This document shows positions 1-8,816 of a stretch of 64,000 nucleotides of DNA, one piece after another. This DNA comes from Dyadobacter sp. MSC1_007 (GTDB lineage: Bacteria > Bacteroidota > Bacteroidia > Cytophagales > Spirosomataceae). Position 1 is the stretch's first letter. Every line of letters begins with the position of its first letter. The notes under the pieces are model-generated. The model did not search any database and was not told the origin of the DNA. It saw only the letters and a program-made list of their open reading frames with translations. The position numbers and the translations under genes were made by a program. The DNA is taken from positions 372,001 to 436,000 of the forward strand of contig NZ_JAMOZL010000007.1 in NCBI RefSeq assembly GCF_023667495.1, in the 5' to 3' direction.

Positions 1-381
1 TCCGGCTTTGATCATCGTGGCTTTGGCAGTAGCCTTATCGCCCATTCCGTTGATCTGCGCGGCAGTAGCTCCGATGAACTTAATGCCGTAATCGGCGCAT
101 ATTTGCGAGAATTCCGCATTTTCGGACAGAAATCCATAACCTGGGTGGATCGCATCCGCGCCCGTTACTTCCGCTGCCGAAATGATGTTCTGAATACTTA
201 GGTAAGATTGTCTGCTTGGAGGAGGACCGATGCAAACGGCCTCATCGGCAAAACGTACGTGAAGGCTGTCGCGGTCGGCAGTAGAATATACAGCGACGGT
301 TTTAATGCCCATTTCACGACAGGTCCTGATTACACGCAGGGCGATTTCGCCCCGGTTAGCAATGAGTATCTTTTTAAACAT
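1..381 (-). CDS. accC: Acetyl-CoA carboxylase biotin carboxylase subunit (N-terminal part)
   Basis: The reverse strand from the ATG at 381 reads [19 protein letters not shown] and continues open to the window edge (127 codons). The IANRGEIA motif, the Y-S-T-A-D-R-D segment and [10 protein letters not shown] are hallmarks of the biotin carboxylase N-terminal domain. AccC carboxylates the biotin carried by AccB using ATP and bicarbonate, the first half of malonyl-CoA synthesis. It lies 34 bp downstream of accB on the same strand, the usual accB-accC order. The ATP-grasp and C-terminal domains lie outside the window. The identification is sure; the gene is partial only because the window ends. 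Confidence 0.97.
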   Translation of the reverse strand, partial: MFKKILIANRGEIALRVIRTCREMGIKTVAVYSTADRDSLHVRFADEAVCIGPPPSRQSYLSIQNIISAAEVTGADAIHPGYGFLSENAEFSQICADYGIKFIGATAAQINGMGDKATAKATMIKAG

Positions 382-415
382 GAAATTCAATTAAGTTTAG
401 AGATCGATCATTGCC

Positions 416-898
416 TTATACAGGCTCAACCAGGAATAATGGTTGGTCAAATTCCACCGGAGTAGCGTTTTCCACCAGGATTTTGACAATTTTTCCTGAT
501 ACTTCCGATTCGATTTCATTGAAGAGCTTCATCGCTTCGATCACACAAACCACTTTTCCTGGCTTGATCTCGTCACCGATATTAGCGAAAGCTGGTGTTT
601 CCGGGCTCGATGCGCGGTAGAATGTACCGATCATCGGGGATTTAATAGTGATCAGGTTCGAAGAAGCAGGTTCTTTGGAAACCGCTGGCTCAGTAGAGGC
701 GGCCGGTGCATGTGCTGCCGGTGCCGCAGGGGCCAGAGAAGGTGCAGGAACTGCAACAGGGGCAGTGGTGTAAGAAACAACCGGCGCAGTTGCGAAGCGT
801 TTTACCTTAATTTTTAAGTCTGCCGTTTCAATATTCACTTCATCAAGTCCCGACTGGGCAATGAAGTCAATCAGTTTTTGGATTTCTTTGGTTTCCAT
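416..898 (-). CDS. accB: Biotin carboxyl carrier protein of acetyl-CoA carboxylase
   Basis: A 160-residue protein with the standard layout: an N-terminal helical segment (about 1-35), an Ala/Pro-rich flexible linker (about 38-80), and a biotinyl domain (about 82-160). The biotin attachment motif EAMKLFNE is present, with Lys124 as the acceptor, after the characteristic SPMIGTFYR segment. It carries carboxybiotin between AccC and the carboxyltransferase in the cytoplasm. It follows efp and precedes accC on the minus strand, matching the conserved Bacteroidota fatty-acid operon. Confidence 0.98.
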   Translation of the reverse strand: METKEIQKLIDFIAQSGLDEVNIETADLKIKVKRFATAPVVSYTTAPVAVPAPSLAPAAPAAHAPAASTEPAVSKEPASSNLITIKSPMIGTFYRASSPETPAFANIGDEIKPGKVVCVIEAMKLFNEIESEVSGKIVKILVENATPVEFDQPLFLVEPV

Positions 899-990
899 TT
901 AGTCAAATTTAAACTGTGGAGACTGGATCATTGAAGGCTTAGTTATAAGCGTCGGGGCAGATCCATTTACCGCCCACAGAAAACAAAAAA

Positions 991-1557
991 TTATGATTTT
1001 ACTCTTTCTACGTAATCGTAAGTGCGTGTATCCACTTTGATTTTCTGGCCTTCTTCGATAAACAAAGGAACCATAATTCTCGCACCTGTTTCCACTTCGA
1101 TCGCTTTTTTCGGAGAGTTGGCTGTATCGCCTTTCAAACCCGGTTCGGAGTAAGTAACGGTCAGTTCTACAAATGGCGGCAACTCGCAAATAAGGGCTGC
1201 ATCCGTTTCTGTATTGATCAGGATTTCAACTTCCTGGCCTTCCTTCATCAAGTCGGCATTTGTAACCAGTTTTTCGTCGATCAAAACCTGATCGAACGTC
1301 TCGGAATTCATGAAGTTATATCCCACTTCATCCTTATATAAAAACTGAAATTTGTGCCTTTCAACGCGTACCGGCGTAATGGTCGCTCCGGATGAAAACG
1401 TGTTATCCAACACTTTACCGGATGTAAGGCTTTTCAGTTTGGTGCGTACGAAGGCGTTTCCTTTGCCTGGTTTAACGTGTTGGAATTCAATCACCTGAAA
1501 AAGATCGTGGTTGAAATTGATTACCAGTCCGTTACGCAAATCTGCAGTAGTTGCCAT
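991..1557 (-). CDS. efp: Translation elongation factor P
   Basis: A 188-residue protein of the normal EF-P length with the KOW-like N-terminal domain, the central OB domain and the C-terminal OB domain. The tip loop reads KPGKGNAF, with Lys32 at the position that is modified in many bacteria. The C-terminal segment with G-A-R-I-M-V-P-L-F and I-K-V-D-T-R-T-Y-D-Y-V-E-R-V is the family signature. EF-P relieves ribosome stalling at polyproline stretches. It sits between fabH and accB, a placement typical of this phylum. A lysine-modifying enzyme was not seen in the window. Confidence 0.98.
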   Translation of the reverse strand: MATTADLRNGLVINFNHDLFQVIEFQHVKPGKGNAFVRTKLKSLTSGKVLDNTFSSGATITPVRVERHKFQFLYKDEVGYNFMNSETFDQVLIDEKLVTNADLMKEGQEVEILINTETDAALICELPPFVELTVTYSEPGLKGDTANSPKKAIEVETGARIMVPLFIEEGQKIKVDTRTYDYVERVKS

Positions 1558-1602
1558 TTTTATTCAATGAAATTTAATAATGCTTTTGACGAAATCACAA
1601 TC

Positions 1603-2598
1603 TTATGCGTTGTATGCCCATTTCAGGTACATCGCGCCCCAGGTAAAGCCCCCACCGAAAGCGGCCAGTATCAGATTATCTCCCTTTTTAAGTTGTGATT
1701 CATAATCCCACAGGCAAAGCGGAATGGTTGCTGCTGTGGTATTTCCGTATTTATGTATATTCATCATCACCTTATCCATCCCAACGCCCATCCGGTTCGC
1801 AGTTGCTTCGATGATCCGGCGATTGGCCTGATGAGGCACGAGCCACGCAACGTTACCGCTGTTCAGGCCGTTGCGGTCCATAATGTCGGCAGCGATGTCG
1901 GCCATGTTGGTTACCGCGAATTTAAATACCTGTGCACCGTCCTGGTACACATAATGCAATTTGTTATCGATCGTTTCGTGGGTAGGCGGGTAGCGGCTCC
2001 CTCCGGCTTTCTGGTTCAGGTAAGGATAACCTGCACCATCCGATTTAATGATCGAATCCAGGATTCCATTTCCGTCTTCGTCCGGTTCCAGCAGCACTGC
2101 CCCTGCACCATCCCCGAAAAGAATGCAAGTTTTGCGGTCGGTATAATCGACGATGGCGGACATTTTATCGGCACCGACGACAATGACTTTCTTATATTTT
2201 CCGGTCTCAATAAATTGAGACCCCATAGTTAATGCATAAACAAATCCCGAGCAGGCAGCCTGGATATCGAAGCTTCCGACGTTCCGGATGCCCACCATGT
2301 CGCAGATGAGGTTAGCTGTGCAGGGGAAAATAAAATCAGGTGTGGTGGTAGCGCAGATCAGCAGATCTATCTCTTCCGGACGTGTATTGGTTTTGGCGAG
2401 CAATCCCTTTACAGCTTCCGCACCCATATGTGAACTCCCTAAACCTTCGCCTTTGAGAATACGCCTTTCTTTGATACCTGTACGACTAACGATCCACTCG
2501 TCATTTGTCGCAACCATTGTTTCCAACTCGGCATTAGTCAAAACATAATCAGGCACATACCCGTGTATTCCTGTTATAGAGGCTTTTATATGGGTCAT
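1603..2598 (-). CDS. fabH: 3-oxoacyl-[ACP] synthase III (KAS III)
   Basis: A 331-residue thiolase-fold condensing enzyme. The catalytic triad is visible as Cys116 (in AACSGF), His256 (in VPHQANRR) and Asn286 (in KYGNTT). The C-terminal G-G-G-F-T-W-G segment is also typical. FabH condenses acetyl-CoA (or branched acyl-CoA) with malonyl-ACP to start fatty-acid synthesis. It lies 90 bp downstream of plsX and 45 bp upstream of efp on the same strand. The ATG at 2598 gives a family-standard N-terminus. Primer specificity (acetyl versus branched) cannot be read reliably from the sequence. Confidence 0.98.
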   Translation of the reverse strand: MTHIKASITGIHGYVPDYVLTNAELETMVATNDEWIVSRTGIKERRILKGEGLGSSHMGAEAVKGLLAKTNTRPEEIDLLICATTTPDFIFPCTANLICDMVGIRNVGSFDIQAACSGFVYALTMGSQFIETGKYKKVIVVGADKMSAIVDYTDRKTCILFGDGAGAVLLEPDEDGNGILDSIIKSDGAGYPYLNQKAGGSRYPPTHETIDNKLHYVYQDGAQVFKFAVTNMADIAADIMDRNGLNSGNVAWLVPHQANRRIIEATANRMGVGMDKVMMNIHKYGNTTAATIPLCLWDYESQLKKGDNLILAAFGGGFTWGAMYLKWAYNA

Positions 2599-2688
2599 GA
2601 TAAATTAACTATTCAAAATTCGAATAGATTTGGTAAAAAAAGACAGTTTCAGTTTCTTCATAGTCATGTGGTTGTCAGCATTCATAGT

Positions 2689-3627
2689 CTAGCTCAATGC
2701 CTGGGCAATGTGCTGATAAGCTTTGGATTTAACCTGCTTATAAGCCCAGCCCACCATGTTTTTGATCGCTAACGGCGAGGACACCCCATGTGCGATCATC
2801 ACATTTCCGTTTACCCCGATAATAGGACTGCCTCCGATGGATTCATAGTTCGTCTGGTCGATAAAATCGTCCTGGAAACCTCTTTTGCGGGAGATTTCAT
2901 ACAATGATTCTCCCAATTTAAACAGAATATTCCCGGTAAAGCCGTCAGTTACAATTACATCGGCCTTATTGGTGAAGAGATCTTTCCCTTCTATATTTCC
3001 TATAAAGTTAATTCGTTTGTTTTGTTTCAGGAGGGGATAAGTTGCCTGGGAAGTGAGTGAGCCTTTTTGCTCTTCCTCCCCGATGTTCATCAGGGCAACC
3101 CGCGGCTTGGGGATCTGAAAAGTGTATTGTGCAAAAAGAGAACCGATTTCTCCGAATTGGGACAATACTTCCGGCTTGCAATCCGCATTGGCTCCGATAT
3201 CGAGCATGATTGCATAGCCGCCGCCTACCTGAGGTACAAATCCAGCAATAGCAGGCCTGAGTATACCTTCGATAGCCTTAATACTGAAAAGGGCGCCCAC
3301 ATGCATGGCTCCCGTATTTCCTGCACTGCAGAATATATCTACTTCTTTTTCTTTCAGAAGCTTGAAACCCACTCCGATGCTGGAATTGGGTTTTTGAGAA
3401 AGGGCTTTTGTAGGATGCTCCCCCATCTCAATTACATCTTCTGCGTGAACGACGTCAACATTAGTAGGTGTGAAATTGTGCTGGTTAAAAATGTCCCAAA
3501 TCACACTTTCACGACCAATTAAAACGATTCTCGCCTCGGATGGTAGCTCAGAAGAAGCCAAAATGACCCCTTCGACAATTGCTTGCGGAGCTAAATCTCC
3601 CCCCATAGCATCTACCGCAATTTTCAT
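2689..3627 (-). CDS. plsX: Phosphate acyltransferase PlsX
   Basis: A 312-residue protein beginning MKIAVDAMGGDLAPQAIVEG, the classic PlsX N-terminus. It also carries S-A-G-N-T-G-A and T-D-G-F-T-G-N motifs of the family. PlsX forms acyl-phosphate from acyl-ACP, the donor for PlsY in phospholipid synthesis. It lies between rpmF and fabH; the rpmF-plsX-fabH order is widely conserved in bacteria. The length is close to the family norm of about 310-350 residues. Confidence 0.98.
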   Translation of the reverse strand: MKIAVDAMGGDLAPQAIVEGVILASSELPSEARIVLIGRESVIWDIFNQHNFTPTNVDVVHAEDVIEMGEHPTKALSQKPNSSIGVGFKLLKEKEVDIFCSAGNTGAMHVGALFSIKAIEGILRPAIAGFVPQVGGGYAIMLDIGANADCKPEVLSQFGEIGSLFAQYTFQIPKPRVALMNIGEEEQKGSLTSQATYPLLKQNKRINFIGNIEGKDLFTNKADVIVTDGFTGNILFKLGESLYEISRKRGFQDDFIDQTNYESIGGSPIIGVNGNVMIAHGVSSPLAIKNMVGWAYKQVKSKAYQHIAQALS

Positions 3628-3759
3628 TTACACGCTGTTATTTTAGACTAATAAGTTAGAAATCGAAGGTGTAAATTTAGCAGATGTGCCGTAGTAAAAA
3701 AGAATTTCGCAACAACTTTTATACGGCTGCTGCGAAATTGAATTGCTCATCGACTGAAA

Positions 3760-3954
3760 CTAAACCGTTTTGGCATAGTTTTCAACTACAACCTTTCCTC
3801 TGTAAACCAGGTTGCCTTCGTGAACGTGCGCACGGTGCAACTGATGAATTTCTCCGGTTGTAGAGTCAGTTCCCAACTGCTTTCCGGTAAGGAAATCGTG
3901 CGCTCTGCGTGAATCGCGACGTGTACTGGAATGTCTCCGCTTAGGATGTGCCAT
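3760..3954 (-). CDS. rpmF: 50S ribosomal protein L32
   Basis: A 64-residue basic protein starting MAHPKRRHSSTRRDSRRAHD, the family signature (usual bacterial form MAVPKRRxSKSRRDxRR). The four zinc-binding cysteines found in some L32 proteins are absent, so this is the C-minus form. It is a structural component of the large ribosomal subunit. It is preceded by the DUF177 gene and followed by plsX, the common YceD-rpmF-plsX context. Confidence 0.97.
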   Translation of the reverse strand: MAHPKRRHSSTRRDSRRAHDFLTGKQLGTDSTTGEIHQLHRAHVHEGNLVYRGKVVVENYAKTV

Positions 3955-3996
3955 GATATTTTTTGTCTATTGTTGTTTACTTTTTTATAGTCATCG

Positions 3997-4157
3997 CCGT
4001 CGATTGAAATCAACGGGCATTGATTCTTTTATCCAGTTCCGTCGGTTTCAACCGGCGGGAGGCGACCCAATCGGGATCGGCTTGCTTTTTCTTTCCCCCG
4101 TCGACTAAAGTCGGCGGTTAATATCGATCATCCAGTTCCGTCGGTTTCAACCGACGA
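3997..4157. repeat. Cluster of four REP-like 20-bp palindromes
   Basis: Between the DUF177 gene and rpmF there are four imperfect palindromes of the form CCGTCGRYTNMARYCGRCGG, at 3997-4016, 4039-4058, 4098-4117 and 4138-4157. Copies 2 and 4 are also embedded in a longer direct repeat (ATCCAGTTCCGTCGGTTTCA and onward). The same palindrome, in perfect form, overlaps the 3' end of the tyrosine transposase gene at 36305-36324. The structure is typical of REP/BIME elements, which RAYT enzymes act on. Being inside an operon they could also form hairpins in the mRNA. Confidence 0.8.
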
Positions 4158-4183
4158 GAGAGGGCGTCGCGGCGGGCTCTGAT

Positions 4184-4753
4184 TTATTTTTTCAAATTCT
4201 TCAATGCTTCCCAGCGTGGATCGATTTTCTCTTCATCCTCCCCTTCGTCCCCGTCTTCCGGTTCACCTCCGGAAGTATACACTAATTTTCCTTCCGTCTC
4301 ATCATCCTCCAAATCGAGCTCGTCTTCTTCGGTGCGCAGACTTGGATGTACCTTTTTTACTGGTAATGAAAGCGCGATAAAGTCGAAAATATACTTGGCG
4401 ACGTTGATCCTGTTTGTGTTACGGTTGATGATCTCTATCTCCTCGGTCAGTTCCTCATTGCGGTCGCCAAACTTCAGAATGATCCGATCATCAGAATTAA
4501 TAGGTTCTTCGAACGGTTCCAGACTACGGTCACAGGTCAGGGTTACGCTTCCTTCTGTGTGAAAACCGAGCTGGATCATGGTAGCCGATTTATTCAGAAC
4601 AACGTGTGTTTTGAAATGCCCGTGCTCAATCAGATCCTGATCCAGTTCCTCAAAAAAGGCATCGCCAGACTCCATATCATAGTCATACTGTTTGTCTTCC
4701 AAACCGTAAATGTCTATGTTGTATTTACTTAGCTCTTTCACTTTTTCTGTCAA
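4184..4753 (-). CDS. DUF177 (YceD-like) protein
   Basis: A 189-residue acidic protein with the DUF177/YceD layout: an N-terminal half with D-x-E-S-G-D-A-F-F and a beta-rich centre containing LTCDRSLEPF, then a very acidic C-terminal tail (E/D-rich, about 140-180) ending DPRWEALKNLKK. The family is almost always encoded upstream of rpmF and is linked to 23S rRNA/L32 accumulation in some bacteria and plastids. The start is not an ATG: the reading begins at a TTG (4753) or a GTG (4741, residue 5). A TAnnTTTG box at 4762-4769 would place transcription start only a few bases upstream, which favours the GTG or a near-leaderless mRNA. Confidence 0.9.
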   Translation of the reverse strand: MTEKVKELSKYNIDIYGLEDKQYDYDMESGDAFFEELDQDLIEHGHFKTHVVLNKSATMIQLGFHTEGSVTLTCDRSLEPFEEPINSDDRIILKFGDRNEELTEEIEIINRNTNRINVAKYIFDFIALSLPVKKVHPSLRTEEDELDLEDDETEGKLVYTSGGEPEDGDEGEDEEKIDPRWEALKNLKK

Positions 4754-4761
4754 AAGGAGTG

Positions 4762-4769
4762 CAAAGGTA
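4762..4769 (-). promoter_or_regulatory. Candidate -7 box of the DUF177-rpmF-plsX-fabH operon
   Basis: On the minus strand the sequence reads TACCTTTG, matching the Bacteroidota -7 consensus TAnnTTTG. The -33 TTTG is only poorly matched (a T-rich stretch at the right distance). The same octamer occurs upstream of argB. No other gene on the minus strand lies close enough upstream to supply the transcript. Confidence 0.5.
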
Positions 4770-4810
4770 AAGCGTTTCGGTTTAATAAAAAAGATATAGA
4801 AGGTTTTTTT

Positions 4811-4870
4811 ACCCCTGACCCCTAGAAGGGGAATCCAAGTAAAGTCCCCTTAAGGGGATTTAGGGGCGGG
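4811..4870. repeat. GC-rich palindromic repeat (CCCCTnnnnGGGG type)
   Basis: Two short palindromes lie between the acyltransferase stop and the DUF177 promoter: CCCCTAGAAGGGG (4819-4831) and TCCCCTTAAGGGGA (4845-4858), followed by a G-rich stretch. Elements of this look are frequent between genes in Cytophagales; no function is assigned. Confidence 0.5.
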
Positions 4871-4875
4871 GAGGG

Positions 4876-5508
4876 TCAAACCTTCTTCGCCGGATTGCCA
4901 AAATACGTTGCTCCCGCAGGAACATTCGCCACTACCACTGATCCTGCACCGATACGGGCATTTTTGCCAACCTCAATTCCAGCTACTATCACCACTCCGG
5001 AGCCGATGAACGCGCCGTCGCCTATTCTTACACGATCGTTGATAATCGCACCGGCGCCGATTGTTACGAAATTACCTACAATCACAGATGTATCCACAAT
5101 GGAGCCGGTCTGGATCAGACAATGGTGGCCGATAACCGATTTGGCACCAATTGTTGCCCGCGCAGCAACAAGGTTCCCATGACCAATGGCCGCCACTCCT
5201 GAAATAATGGCGCTATCGTGAACCGCATTAACTGGCATTGTCTTGCATTGTTCAGTCAACGTTTCCACCAGTCGTTCCCGCACCGACCGTTCGCCGATAG
5301 CGATAAATGCCTCGCATTTGGATCCTATTATATTAAGGTAGCTATTGTCGTCGGTTTCACCAAGCACGCTTACATCGCCGAACTCTTTGCCCTGAAGTTC
5401 TTTGTGATCGTCGAGCAGGCCATATACCAATACATTATTACGTCTGAAAATATCGAGGGCCTGCATTCCGAGGTCGCCGGCGCCAAAAATTATTACGGGG
5501 TTTTCCAT
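4876..5508 (-). CDS. NeuD/PglD-family sugar O-acyltransferase
   Basis: A 210-residue protein with an N-terminal nucleotide-binding PglD_N domain (VIIFGAGDLG at residues 4-13) and a C-terminal left-handed beta-helix made of hexapeptide repeats (about 85-205; I-G-H-G-N, I-G-A-K-S, I-G-D-G-A and so on). It ends AGATYFGNPAKKV, typical of hexapeptide acetyltransferases. Such enzymes acetylate amino sugars or sialic-acid-like sugars of surface glycans. I chose the ATG at 5508: the earlier in-frame ATG at 5544 lies inside the stem of the upstream gene's terminator. No other glycan genes adjoin, so the substrate is unknown. Confidence 0.88.
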   Translation of the reverse strand: MENPVIIFGAGDLGMQALDIFRRNNVLVYGLLDDHKELQGKEFGDVSVLGETDDNSYLNIIGSKCEAFIAIGERSVRERLVETLTEQCKTMPVNAVHDSAIISGVAAIGHGNLVAARATIGAKSVIGHHCLIQTGSIVDTSVIVGNFVTIGAGAIINDRVRIGDGAFIGSGVVIVAGIEVGKNARIGAGSVVVANVPAGATYFGNPAKKV

Positions 5509-5530
5509 GATGGTAATTAGATTGTAAGAA

Positions 5531-5571
5531 TAAAAAGTCTTCATCTGAGGGTTAAGTTCAAATGAAGACTT
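5531..5571 (-). terminator. Rho-independent terminator after the outer-membrane protein gene
   Basis: On the minus strand a perfect 10-bp stem (AAGTCTTCAT / ATGAAGACTT, 5535-5571, 17-nt loop) is followed by a run of T. It ends the gene at 5598-6266 and separates it from the acyltransferase. Confidence 0.8.
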
Positions 5572-5597
5572 GAAAATTATGCCAACAGGGCGGAATG

Positions 5598-6266
5598 TTA
5601 CAGGAATGTCACCCTGAAAACGAACGGGCTGCCGTATGGCGACAGGTTTTGGCCACTGTACTGATCGATCTGGCTGTCATAGCTCAGGTTATATAATGCA
5701 GTCAGGTGGACCGCTTTGATGAACCTTCCGCCGATAGGTTGCGAATACGATGCTCCGAGCATTGGTGAGCCCAGCCATTTCCTTTTTTGGTAAGAGCCTT
5801 CCACGTTCAATGCCTCAAATTCGCCGATAATATTGACGACCGGAATCACATTATACATCATAAATGCCCTTCCCCCGTAATAAGCTGTATTGATATCATA
5901 ATATTTATAGCGGAAATACATTATAGTCGCTCCCACGCCGCCTACAAGCTTTTCAGTAAGCTCGTAACCCGCCATCGGTGATAGATTGACATTGGTTACA
6001 GTTCCAAAACTCAATCCAAAACTTCCTCCCAACCTTACCCGGTCGATGAACGGGCGATCTTTGAAGTCTGCAAGTGTTTTCTTTTTCTCAACCTGTTCTG
6101 CGCCCTCACCCTGTCTCCGGTTTTCTACCGGAGGGATTTCCTTACGTTCCGGTTTTTCCTTCCGGAGCGAATCCGGGCGGTAGTACTCGTCATTCTGGGC
6201 CAGGAGTGAAGGACTGATCAAAACTGCCATCAGAAACAGGAATGGCAGGAGGATTTTACTTTTCAT
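5598..6266 (-). CDS. Predicted outer-membrane beta-barrel protein
   Basis: A 222-residue protein with a signal peptide (MKSKILLPFLFLMAVLISPSLLAQ; cleavage after LLAQ), a charged, Lys/Glu-rich segment (about 25-70) and a C-terminal half of alternating beta strands that begins RVRLGGSFGLSFG and ends in the aromatic V-F-R-V-T-F-L, typical of outer-membrane barrels. The pattern resembles small 8-stranded porin-like proteins of Bacteroidota. No specific function can be assigned. It is a single-gene unit with its own terminator, divergent from the M61 peptidase. Confidence 0.75.
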   Translation of the reverse strand: MKSKILLPFLFLMAVLISPSLLAQNDEYYRPDSLRKEKPERKEIPPVENRRQGEGAEQVEKKKTLADFKDRPFIDRVRLGGSFGLSFGTVTNVNLSPMAGYELTEKLVGGVGATIMYFRYKYYDINTAYYGGRAFMMYNVIPVVNIIGEFEALNVEGSYQKRKWLGSPMLGASYSQPIGGRFIKAVHLTALYNLSYDSQIDQYSGQNLSPYGSPFVFRVTFL

Positions 6267-6373
6267 CTTAAAATCGTTTATTTTATAATATTGTAACTGG
6301 TAACGTAGGACTCCCTGATTTTTGTCTACTAAAAACTGCGCTCCCGGCTCCTCTTAACACCACCCGTTCATTT

Positions 6374-7849
6374 ATGCATTATCATATTTCGGTACCAGAC
6401 CCGCAGTCCCGCTTCTTACGCATTACCTACACGATACCGGAAATTCAAAGCGATCATATTGAGATTCAGTTGCCGTCGTGGCGTCCGGGGCGGTATGAAA
6501 TTCAAAACTTCGCCAAAAATATTCAATTTATTGAAGCGATCTCAGCCGCTGGTCACAAACTGCCTATTCATAAGGTAACTAAAGACCGTTGGCAGGTTGG
6601 AACTTCGGGTGAAAAAGAGGTCCAGATCCGGTATTCGTACTTTGCCTCGATCCAGAATGCGGGGAGCAGTTATGTCGATGAAGAGCTCTGGTATCTGAAC
6701 TTCATTAATTTCTGCATGTACACGGAAGGCCGGATTTCGGAGCCATATACCGTTGCATTGGAGTTGCCCGATGGTTATCAAATCGCGTGTGGGTTGCCAG
6801 CAGCCGGGATGAATGTGCTGGCGGCAAGGGATTTTTATCAATTGGTTGATAGCCCGCTGCTGGCTTCTGAAAGCTTACAGAAATGCGAATACCATGTCCG
6901 GGGCGTGCATTTCAAGATTTGGATGCATGGTAACCTCAAACCCAACTGGCGGCGCATTGAGCGCGATTTTCGCCGTTTTTCCCGCGAGCAGATCGCGATG
7001 ATGCAGGAATTTCCCGAAAACGATTACCATTTTCTGAACCTGATATTGCCCAATGCGTTCTATCACGGCGTAGAACACCAGAATTCGACGATGATCGTAC
7101 TTGGTCCCGACGATGAAGGCGAAGGGTTGTATTCAGACCTTTTAGGTGTGAGCTCACACGAGCTTTTTCACACCTGGAATATTATCCGGATCCGCCCCGC
7201 AGAGCTCTTGCCTTATGATTTTACCAAAGAGAACTACTTCCGTACATGTTTCGTAGCCGAAGGTTGTACTACTTATTATGGAGATCTCTTTCTGAGAAGG
7301 GCAGGGGTTTTAAATGAAGAAGCTTATGTAAAAGAGTTGCAGGTATATATGAAGCGGCACTTCGAAAGTAGCGCACATGCTGCCCAGTCGCTTACTGACT
7401 CTTCTTTCGACCTTTGGCTCGACGGTTACGAAAAAGGCATTCCAAACCGAAAAGTATCGGTGTATCACAAAGGGGCGTTAGTCTCATTGATCCTCGATCT
7501 TTATTTAAGAAAGAAAACCAACCATGCCAAATCGCTTGATGATGTGATGCGGTTGCTTTGGGTGCGTTTTGGCAAGCCGTTCGTTGGCTATACTTTGGAA
7601 GATTATATCAGCATTGTCGAAGAAGTGGCGGGCGGAGAAATCGGATGGTATTGGCAGGAATGTATTTTCAGTGCTGAACCGCTCGAAAATCGCCTGAACG
7701 AAGCACTCGCATTTGTGGGTTTGCAAATGTCGGTATTCAGCAACGGCAATGTACAGCTGAATATCCACGACGATTTTAAAGCTAAGTTGCAAAGGGATAA
7801 ATGGCTGGGAACATTGCAGGTGTTGACGGTCGAGGAAGAGGAGGAGTAA
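6374..7849 (+). CDS. M61-family (glycyl aminopeptidase-like) metallopeptidase
   Basis: A 491-residue protein. The N-terminal beta domain (1-160; PSWRPGRYEIQNF) and the thermolysin-like catalytic domain are those of peptidase family M61. The zinc motif HELFH is at residues 262-266 and the third ligand Glu lies in the following V-A-E-G-C-T-T-Y-Y-G segment. No signal peptide is visible, so it probably acts in the cytoplasm. Most M61 proteins are about 550-620 residues and end in a PDZ domain; here the C-terminus stops about 60-100 residues short, with a poly-Glu end, so the PDZ domain is absent or vestigial. The catalytic residues seem intact. Confidence 0.9.
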   Translation: MHYHISVPDPQSRFLRITYTIPEIQSDHIEIQLPSWRPGRYEIQNFAKNIQFIEAISAAGHKLPIHKVTKDRWQVGTSGEKEVQIRYSYFASIQNAGSSYVDEELWYLNFINFCMYTEGRISEPYTVALELPDGYQIACGLPAAGMNVLAARDFYQLVDSPLLASESLQKCEYHVRGVHFKIWMHGNLKPNWRRIERDFRRFSREQIAMMQEFPENDYHFLNLILPNAFYHGVEHQNSTMIVLGPDDEGEGLYSDLLGVSSHELFHTWNIIRIRPAELLPYDFTKENYFRTCFVAEGCTTYYGDLFLRRAGVLNEEAYVKELQVYMKRHFESSAHAAQSLTDSSFDLWLDGYEKGIPNRKVSVYHKGALVSLILDLYLRKKTNHAKSLDDVMRLLWVRFGKPFVGYTLEDYISIVEEVAGGEIGWYWQECIFSAEPLENRLNEALAFVGLQMSVFSNGNVQLNIHDDFKAKLQRDKWLGTLQVLTVEEEEE

Positions 7850-7870
7850 GGGGAGGTACAGCGGAAGTAC

Positions 7871-8785
7871 CTATCCAATGCAATTATTCAATGCCTCGGT
7901 CAAATCCGGGAACTTGTATTTGAAGTTCGTTTCCTTCTTAATTCTTTCATTAATGAGATAATTACTGCCTAGTATGGCACCGGCGAGTTCCCCTAATGCG
8001 AGTTTTAATGCGAACGCAGGAACGTTGGGAAACCATTGGGGGCGGTTTAATACTTTGCAGATTTGCCTCGTAAGTTCTTCATTAGTGACCGGCGTTGGCG
8101 CTACTGCGTTGTAGGGGCCTTGCCAGGATTCATTTTCCAGGGCATCGATGTACATTTGGCAGAGGTCGTCGATATGGATCCATGAAACCCATTGTTTTCC
8201 GGAGCCCAGTGGCGCACCCAGTCCAAACCGCGCAGGAAGCGCCATTTTAGGGATCGCTCCTCCTTCCCCGCTGATTACGATGCCCGTTCTCAATTTAGAT
8301 GTTCGAACGCCCAGGTCAGCAATGGCATCTGCTGCTTTTTCCCATTCCACAGTTACATGGGACAAGAAGTCATTACCGGCAGGCGCGATTTCGGTATTCG
8401 TGGTATAGTCTCCAGTATCCATTCCATAATATGCCGCGCCGGAGGCGGACACGAATGCAACGGGGCGGATGTTTTGTTCGGTGAGTTTTTTAGCAATGAG
8501 TCGAATCGAATCCGTCCGGCTGCTAATGAGAACTTTCTTTCGTTCTTCGGTCCAGCGGTGGTCAGATATATTGGCGCCTGCGAGATGAATGAGGAAATGG
8601 GTGTCGGTTAATGCGCCGGATTCAATGTAACCCTTGCTGACGTCCCATTCAAAAACCTGAATTGACGGTATGCCCGATTTCTTCCGGCTCAGGTAGGCGA
8701 TTTCATAGCCTTTTTGCAGCAGCATTTCCGTAAGGCGCTTGCCTATAAGCCCCGTCCCGCCGGTTATCAATATTTTTTTCCCCAT
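7871..8785 (-). CDS. TIGR01777-family NAD-dependent epimerase (YfcH-like)
   Basis: A 304-residue atypical short-chain dehydrogenase/epimerase. The Rossmann motif ITGGTGLIGKRL is at residues 6-17, followed by F-E-W-D-V and L-A-G-A-N-I of the TIGR01777 group. The C-terminal DUF1731 domain is recognisable (about 250-300; NVPAFALKLALGELAGAILGS). The cellular substrate of this family is not known. It is followed on the same strand only by intergenic sequence and convergent to the M61 gene (22 bp apart). Confidence 0.92.
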   Translation of the reverse strand: MGKKILITGGTGLIGKRLTEMLLQKGYEIAYLSRKKSGIPSIQVFEWDVSKGYIESGALTDTHFLIHLAGANISDHRWTEERKKVLISSRTDSIRLIAKKLTEQNIRPVAFVSASGAAYYGMDTGDYTTNTEIAPAGNDFLSHVTVEWEKAADAIADLGVRTSKLRTGIVISGEGGAIPKMALPARFGLGAPLGSGKQWVSWIHIDDLCQMYIDALENESWQGPYNAVAPTPVTNEELTRQICKVLNRPQWFPNVPAFALKLALGELAGAILGSNYLINERIKKETNFKYKFPDLTEALNNCIG

Positions 8786-8816
8786 ATGGCTTTAATGAAA
8801 AAAGCATACCATGCGC

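Noticed and set aside
1753..2232. Long open frame on the plus strand opposite fabH
   Set aside because: It mirrors an intact, well-conserved fabH on the other strand and its protein has no recognisable features.
5509..5544. Upstream ATG extension of the acyltransferase
   Set aside because: The codons lie inside the terminator stem of the preceding gene.
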